Shown: positions 58,907 through 64,000 of the stretch, in pieces | Layout: every line of letters begins with the position of its first letter | Position numbering within the stretch: the stretch's first letter is position 1 | Assembly (NCBI GenBank): GCA_030267565.1 | Contig: BRXU01000036.1 | Span: 806,001-870,000, forward strand | DNA from: Pleodorina starrii | Lineage: Eukaryota; Chlorophyta; Chlorophyceae; Chlamydomonadales; Volvocaceae | Direction: 5' to 3' | Length of the DNA stretch: 64,000 nt | Position numbers and translations under genes: made by a program | Notes under the pieces: model-generated | Seen by the model: the letters and a program-made list of their open reading frames with translations, nothing else | What the model was told of the DNA's origin: nothing | Database searches by the model: none

Positions 58907-60607
58907 GCGCCTCGCCGTCGGTGACACCAGCCGTGACGACGACGCCGTCGGACACGTCGGCCGGCGTGCAACGCCGGCCGGGCGAGATTGTCGCTCTCCC
59001 CCAGGACGACTGGGAGCCCGCCAAACCCGTCCAGGGCCAGGGCTACGAGTTCGACGGGAAGCCCCAAAACTATACAGCCTTCAAGAGCAAGGTGGAGAAC
59101 TACCTGGTGACGGCGCTGGGGCCACGGTCTAGTGCCCGCTACAAGCACGCTGATTACAAGCACGTCGTCACCGTGCTGGTCAGCATGTTCCTAAAAGCGG
59201 ACAGCCCGCCCCGGCGGACGTACACGCAGCAGCGAATCGGCGAGCTGCTCGATGATCATTTCGCCGAGTACACGGCCGCTGGCGGGGACGCGGCGCTCTA
59301 CCGCGGTCAGGCAGCGCCGCGGGAGGGCGCGCGCAACTTCGTCGACTTCTGGCTCGCCAACGTGCTACAGATCACGGCTGGCAACGGCGCCGTTATCGAG
59401 CAGGAGTACGACGCGTACGTGTACCCGGTCGGAGTGGACCCAAACACCGCCGTCACCGAGTTCACCAGCCGGTTTTCGCTGCTGCCCGCTGAGACGTACG
59501 CCGAGCCAAGGAAGGCGCAATGGTTCCTGCGTGCCGCCATCCGCGCTCTCGCCGGCTACAAGCAGCTGAAGGAAGCGGTCCTGCGCCTCCGGACCGAAGA
59601 CAAGTTCCACCTGCTCACGCTCCGGCAGGCGGCCAATATCATCGGCGCCATGGTGGGGGGATCGGGGCTTTCCGGCCTGCAGCAGCGGCCTCCACACACG
59701 CTAGGAAGAAGGAGCGCGGCCTCGCCCCAGCGGTCAGGCCTCGGGGCCAGTACTGGATGCAGTGAGCCCGGCTGCAGTCCAGCTGCTGTCGCGCACGCCC
59801 CGCGCGAGCCCACAGTGTGTGGAGGCCGCTGCTGCAGGCCGGAAAGCCCCGATCCCCCCACCATGGCGCCGATGATATTGGCCGCCTGCCGGAGCGTGAG
59901 CAGGTGGAACTTGTCTTCGGTCCGGAGGCGCAGGACCGCTTCCTTCAGCTGCTTGTAGCCGGCGAGAGCGCGGATGGCGGCACGCAGGAACCATTGCGCC
60001 TTCCTTGGCTCGGCGTACGTCTCAGCGGGCAGCAGCGAAAACCGGCTGGTGAACTCGGTGACGGCGGTGTTTGGGTCCACTCCGACCGGGTACACGTACG
60101 CGTCGTACTCCTGCTCGATAACGGCGCCGTTGCCAGCCGTGATCTGTAGCACGTTGGCGAGCCAGAAGTCGACGAAGTTGCGCGCGCCCTCCCGCGGCGC
60201 TGCCTGACCGCGGTAGAGCGCCGCGTCCCCGCCAGCGGCCGTGTACTCGGCGAAATGATCATCGAGCAGCTCGCCGATTCGCTGCTGCGTGTACGTCCGC
60301 CGGGGCGGGCTGTCCGCTTTTAGGAACATGCTGACCAGCACGGTGACGACGTGCTTGTAATCAGCGTGCTTGTAGCGGGCACTAGACCGTGGCCCCAGCG
60401 CCGTCACCAGGTAGTTCTCCACCTTGCTCTTGAAGGCTGTATAGTTTTGGGGCTTCCCGTCGAACTCGTAGCCCTGGCCCTGGACGGGTTTGGCGGGCTC
60501 CCAGTCGTCCTGGGGGAGAGCGACAATCTCGCCCGGCCGGCGTTGCACGCCGGCCGACGTGTCCGACGGCGTCGTCGTCACGGCTGGTGTCACCGACGGC
60601 GAGGCGC
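58907..60607. repeat. Fold-back inverted duplication in gag with LTR-fragment spacer
   Basis: Arms 58907-59699 (plus) and 59815-60607 (minus), about 793 bp each, encode the same capsid region in opposite directions. The 115-bp spacer 59700-59814 is the reverse complement of the first 115 bp of the LTR as written on the plus strand, meeting the right arm exactly at the LTR terminus (GCCCACA|GTGTGTGG). Confidence 0.92.
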
Positions 60608-62660
60608 CAGAGGGGGACGGCAAAGGCGAGGGAGGTGGTGGGGGATTGGGGCCAGGCGGCGGCGTGGGCGGCGTCGGCGGCGCACCGCCGGTTGAGGGGG
60701 CCCCTGGTGGCGAGGTGGCATTGGCCGCTTGCGGTGGCGGTGCCGCAAGTGGGGGCCCCAGCCCCGCCGCACCCGCGGGCAGCGTGGCGCGGCGGGGTAC
60801 CGGCGGGTAGGTCCTGTTCAGGTAATGACGGAGCTCCACCCAGTAGAGCTCGGCCTCCGTGCAACCCTGCTGGGAGGAGGCATGGGGGACGTAGGACAAC
60901 ATTAGGGAAATTGTCCAGATAGCCGGATCCGCCTGTGTGGGCAGCGGGAGCCCGACTAGGTGATTGGCTGTGGGCGTGTCGGGCAGAGTGCGCAGGCTCG
61001 CCAGGGCATACAGCTGCGCGACACGGCCCCCCCTTGCGCCCCGCTGCTGGTGGTAAGAGAGGATGGTGTCCACCTGCCCAACAGTCCAGAGCAGGTCGGG
61101 GGGCGTCTCAGGGCCGGGTCCGAAGCTGGCGGCCTCCATTTGTAAATCTTGCCACCACGGCCGGCCCCCAACCCCGTTGGAGCCTGCCCTATCACGGGCG
61201 GTGGCAGTGTTGTCGCCGTGCGACTCCCGGCGCTCTTGCCCCCCTCCCGCGCCGTCGCGGGGGCGCTGGGTTGCGTGGGGAATGTACCCAATGGACCGCA
61301 GGGCGTGCAGCACGGCCTGCAGCTCATCGGCATCCCGCGCAGGCGGGCCCACCGGAGGACCCGTTCCGCGCGTCGCCGGCCTGGTGCCAATCGCGCCACC
61401 AGGGTGCAGTCGGGCCATGAGCCTCTCTACATAATCCCGATCTGCCCCCTCCTGATCCTGATCCTCCTGCACGCTCGCATGCAGGCGCGCGCCCCCCTGC
61501 GCCACCTCTCGGTAACCCAGCACAGTCCTAACTATGCCCTCCGCCGGGCCCCCCGCAGGCAACTGCACGCGCGGGGCGTCAAAAACAAACCCCGGGCTGT
61601 CCCCTTGCAGGAGGTTCCCCCGTCCTACACCGCCGTTCCCCCGCAGCCCGGGCTCGGTCCCCAAGGGGCTCGAGCCCTCAAACCTCCACCCTGTGCGACC
61701 ATCTTCATCCGCCGTGTGGTAGACGGACAGGGGCGTGTAGGGCGGCACCGCGGTGGTCGGCGTGTCCTCGAGCGTGTGGTCCGGCACCAGCACGCGACGG
61801 GCCCCTCCAGCGAGGGCGTGGCGGCGGGCGGGCAGCTGGTCCGGATCACAACCGGGGACGCCAGCGTGGGCGGCCGGTACCGCCGCGGCGCCCGGCGCTG
61901 CTGGAGCGCCCAGCGCCGCCGCGGCGCCCATAGCAAGCCCGTCCGCCAAGGCGGTGACGCCCGACACGCGTGCGGTGGCCGTATCCGCCGCGGTCCGTTC
62001 CGCAGCCGCGCGCGCCGCCGCGTCGGTGGCCGCGGCGTCCATCGCCGCTGCCACCGCCGCCGCGGCTCGCATGGTTGCAGCGTCGCGCTCCCCCGTCTCC
62101 GCTGCTATCTCCGGCTCCGCAGCTCCCACTGCCCGGGGGCGCCCGCCTGCCGCCTCGGCGGCGGCGGCGGGCACCTCCAAGGCCGTCAGAGCCTCAAAGC
62201 CGCCACCATAGGGGTTAAGAGCGGCAGCGGCCGCCATGAGCGGCCAGCCGCCCTCCAGAGGCCCCGGGGAGGGCAGGGGTGACGGGGGAGAACGTGGGCG
62301 AGGTGGTTGGGCGCCGTGGATGCTCCGGAGGCTGTGGAGAAAGAGGCGGGAGCCGGCGCCAGAAGGAGGCGACTGCTGACGAATGGGGGTGCCGCCGTTG
62401 GTTGGTTCAGGCAGGTGGCGGAGGCTGAGTGACGAGCTCGGGTTGGCCGTCACTAGAGAGGCCGGCGACTCGCGAGGGCTGAGGCCGCCCGCCAGGCGGG
62501 CCTGTGTGGCCCGGGCGTCTTGTGGCCCGACCCTGTTAAGCGCGCTAAGATGTCGCCGGTCGGCTGGCGACGCAGGCACGCGAGGTAGGAGCCCCGTCTC
62601 GCGCGGGGCGTCATACTCGTCGCCCACGTCAAAGTCGTCGGCGAGCTGGAAGGCTGACAT
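59815..62660 (-). CDS. LTR-element gag, N-terminal part
   Basis: ATG at 62660 (MSAFQLADDFDVGDEYD). About 650 residues of Ala/Pro/Gly-rich sequence, then a folded capsid-like region (EFDGKPQNYTAFKSKVENYL, YTQQRIGELLDDHFAEYT, NFVDFWLANVLQIT, EFTSRFSLLPAETYAEPRKA, LLTLRQAANIIGAMV). The latter resembles gypsy gag capsid helices. At 59815 the frame runs into an inverted LTR fragment and then the inverted copy of the capsid region, so the natural connection to the zinc-knuckle/protease part is broken. Confidence 0.8.
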
Positions 62661-62883
62661 TGCGTCCTCTAAAGCCTCCAGCGTGTTGGGCGCCTCGTGG
62701 CGCGAGGACCTGGCCTAGGTCCTGAGCTGCTCCGTGGCAGCGATGTGGCAGCGCTCGCGGCTACCCTCCAAACGGCGTGCGTGCCGTTGGAAATTAACAC
62801 CTAACCGTGGTCTGCAGACCTCAGCTAGGTGCCGAAGCCCGAAAGCCGCTCGCGGACGTCCGCAATGGCTTGGCTTCGCTTGG
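62661..62883 (-). other. Leader between 5' LTR and gag start
   Basis: 223 bp. On the sense strand the LTR ends GAGCCCACA and is followed by CCAAGCGAAGCC. This does not begin TGG, so no standard tRNA primer site is evident. Confidence 0.6.
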
Positions 62884-63417
62884 TGTGGGCTCGCGCGGGG
62901 CGTGCGCGACAGCAGCTGGACTGCAGCCGGGCTCACTGCATCCAGTACTGGCCCCGAGGCCTGACCGCTGGGGCGAGGCCGCGCTCCTTCTTCCTAGCGT
63001 GAGGTCCGAGCTCGGCGCCTACGTGCGCGCGAGCAACAGTGCTGCTGAGCTGACTACTATAATGCACAAGCGATAAGGCAGCCAGCCAGGTTGATCAGGC
63101 CCGGCCGGCGCCACGCTAGTGCATGTGAGACACCATTGTGGCGGCTTGGGCTAACGCCACAGCGAGAGTCGCTGCTGGGGATCTGATTGTGTGTTACAAT
63201 ATCATATATCCTTCGGCATCGTAATGACCAAGCGAAGCGCTTCCAGCAGGAAGCGCTCGCGCCTAGGTAGGAGCTCGTTTGGACGAGCAGTACGACCGTA
63301 ATATCTCCCATAAGATGGAGATACGTCCAGATACGCTCGAGGGTCCTTCCTAGCGTCTCTCCGCGCCCTCACCGGGCATTTGTCCCGGAAATGTACCGAC
63401 ACCAACGGTGCACGACA
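62884..63417 (-). repeat. LTR (5' in element sense)
   Basis: Second copy of the 534-bp LTR, 224 bp upstream of the gag ATG in element sense. Flanks differ from those of the other copy: GTCCC follows 63417, while CGGAC precedes 50239. Confidence 0.93.
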
Positions 63418-64000
63418 GTCCCGTACTGTCCAGTGTCGCAACGGGGACAGATAGACCCTTTATTGGCCCCCCAGGGACGTGGCAGCTGCCCCCCTGTGCG
63501 CGCCCTGTTCGCCGCCGCCAACACCCGCCCTGCGACACAACCGAAGCTGCATCAGCCAATGCTTGGTAAGGGTTGGTGCGCCCACCGCGGGGTGAAAAAC
63601 CGGATGGCATGCGACGACCACCTAATTGCGGATCGGGCGGCCTAGGTTCGTAGCAGCTGCTCGGAGGGCCCCATGTCGAGTAACGAGGCTGCAGAGCCGG
63701 GTCGCAGACATGGGCGGGCTCGACAGGGTGAAACAAGCCGGGGGTCATTTTACATACTGTACGTATATATTATTTATCTCCGAATGCAAATTCAGCCCCA
63801 TGGCATCGCACAATATACGATCTACATAATTTAACACGCACGTTATGAAACACTTTTATAGTCACGAAAGCATAGACGCAGGCGGGCGACGCGCGCCGCG
63901 CCACTCCCTCAATACTGCTTCCATCCGGTTTAAGTGGAGGTGTTTCTTCTCAAATAACCCTTCGAAGTATTTCCCCACCATCCCCCTCCCCCCTCCCCCA
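63418..64000. other. Right edge, no gene recognised
   Basis: Unique flank of the LTR element. Small open frames only. The last 40 bases are C-rich (CCCCTCCCCCC). No RNA gene or repeat is evident. Confidence 0.5.

Larger units (their letters stand above)
50239..63417 (-). mobile_element. 13-kb LTR retrotransposon with MTase-like segment and PHD finger
   Basis: Two 534-bp LTRs (62884-63417 as 5' LTR, 50239-50772 as 3' LTR in sense orientation) bound gag (from 62660), protease and the pol frame ending at 51733, all minus strand. The domain order RT, RNase H, integrase places it with Ty3/gypsy. Unusual cargo is a degenerate cytosine-5-methyltransferase-like segment between RNase H and integrase and a PHD finger at the pol C-terminus. 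gag is disrupted by a fold-back insertion (58907-59814). No matching 5-bp target duplication and no canonical TGG primer site were seen. Confidence 0.9.

Noticed and set aside
63418..63437. Target-site duplication for the 13-kb LTR element
   Set aside because: The flanks CGGAC (before 50239) and GTCCC (after 63417) do not match as direct repeats.

Overview
The window comes from a nuclear chromosome of a volvocine green alga (Chlamydomonas/Volvox relatives). The evidence is GC-rich coding sequence, genes made of many short GT-AG exons, a long hydroxyproline-rich (SPPPP/PKPP) wall-type glycoprotein, a receptor kinase whose extracellular module looks like the large volvocine TKL kinase family, DIRS-type tyrosine-recombinase retrotransposons, and mixed CCCTAAAA/CCCTAAA telomere-like repeats. 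I cannot name the species. Exon models below were built by hand from splice consensus, reading-frame phase and protein-family similarity, with no transcript data.

Layout. 1-938: 140-bp satellite. 2693-5611: 5'-truncated Ty3/gypsy copy with the integrase core deleted. 5622-32676 (minus): one receptor-like protein kinase gene. Its extracellular exons lie at 30.6-32.7 kb and 11.2-12.2 kb, its membrane span at 10.8-11.2 kb, and its kinase exons at 5.7-9.4 kb. The 18.4-kb intron between 12219 and 30626 holds a 17.7-kb block of DIRS elements: copy A (minus), copy B (plus, head to head with A) and a different element C (plus). A is interrupted by a 2.9-kb segment with 648-bp direct repeats. 34327-42062 (minus): an NSUN6-like tRNA m5C methyltransferase in at least eleven exons, with large low-complexity insertions. 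42.1-45.7 kb: no gene recognised. 45697-48215 (plus): a membrane-anchored hydroxyproline-rich glycoprotein in three exons. 48.2-50.2 kb: no gene recognised. 50239-63417: a 13-kb LTR retrotransposon read on the minus strand, with 534-bp LTRs, gag, aspartic protease, RT, RNase H, a degenerate cytosine-methyltransferase-like segment, integrase and a C-terminal PHD finger. Its gag carries a fold-back inverted duplication.

The three host genes do not form an obvious pathway. Two (receptor kinase and HRGP) act at the cell surface or wall, and one modifies RNA. The most interesting features are the retroelement with the methyltransferase-like segment and PHD finger, the kinase gene that keeps phase-compatible exons across an 18.4-kb retrotransposon-filled intron, and the spliceosomal-type intron inside the DIRS pol gene.
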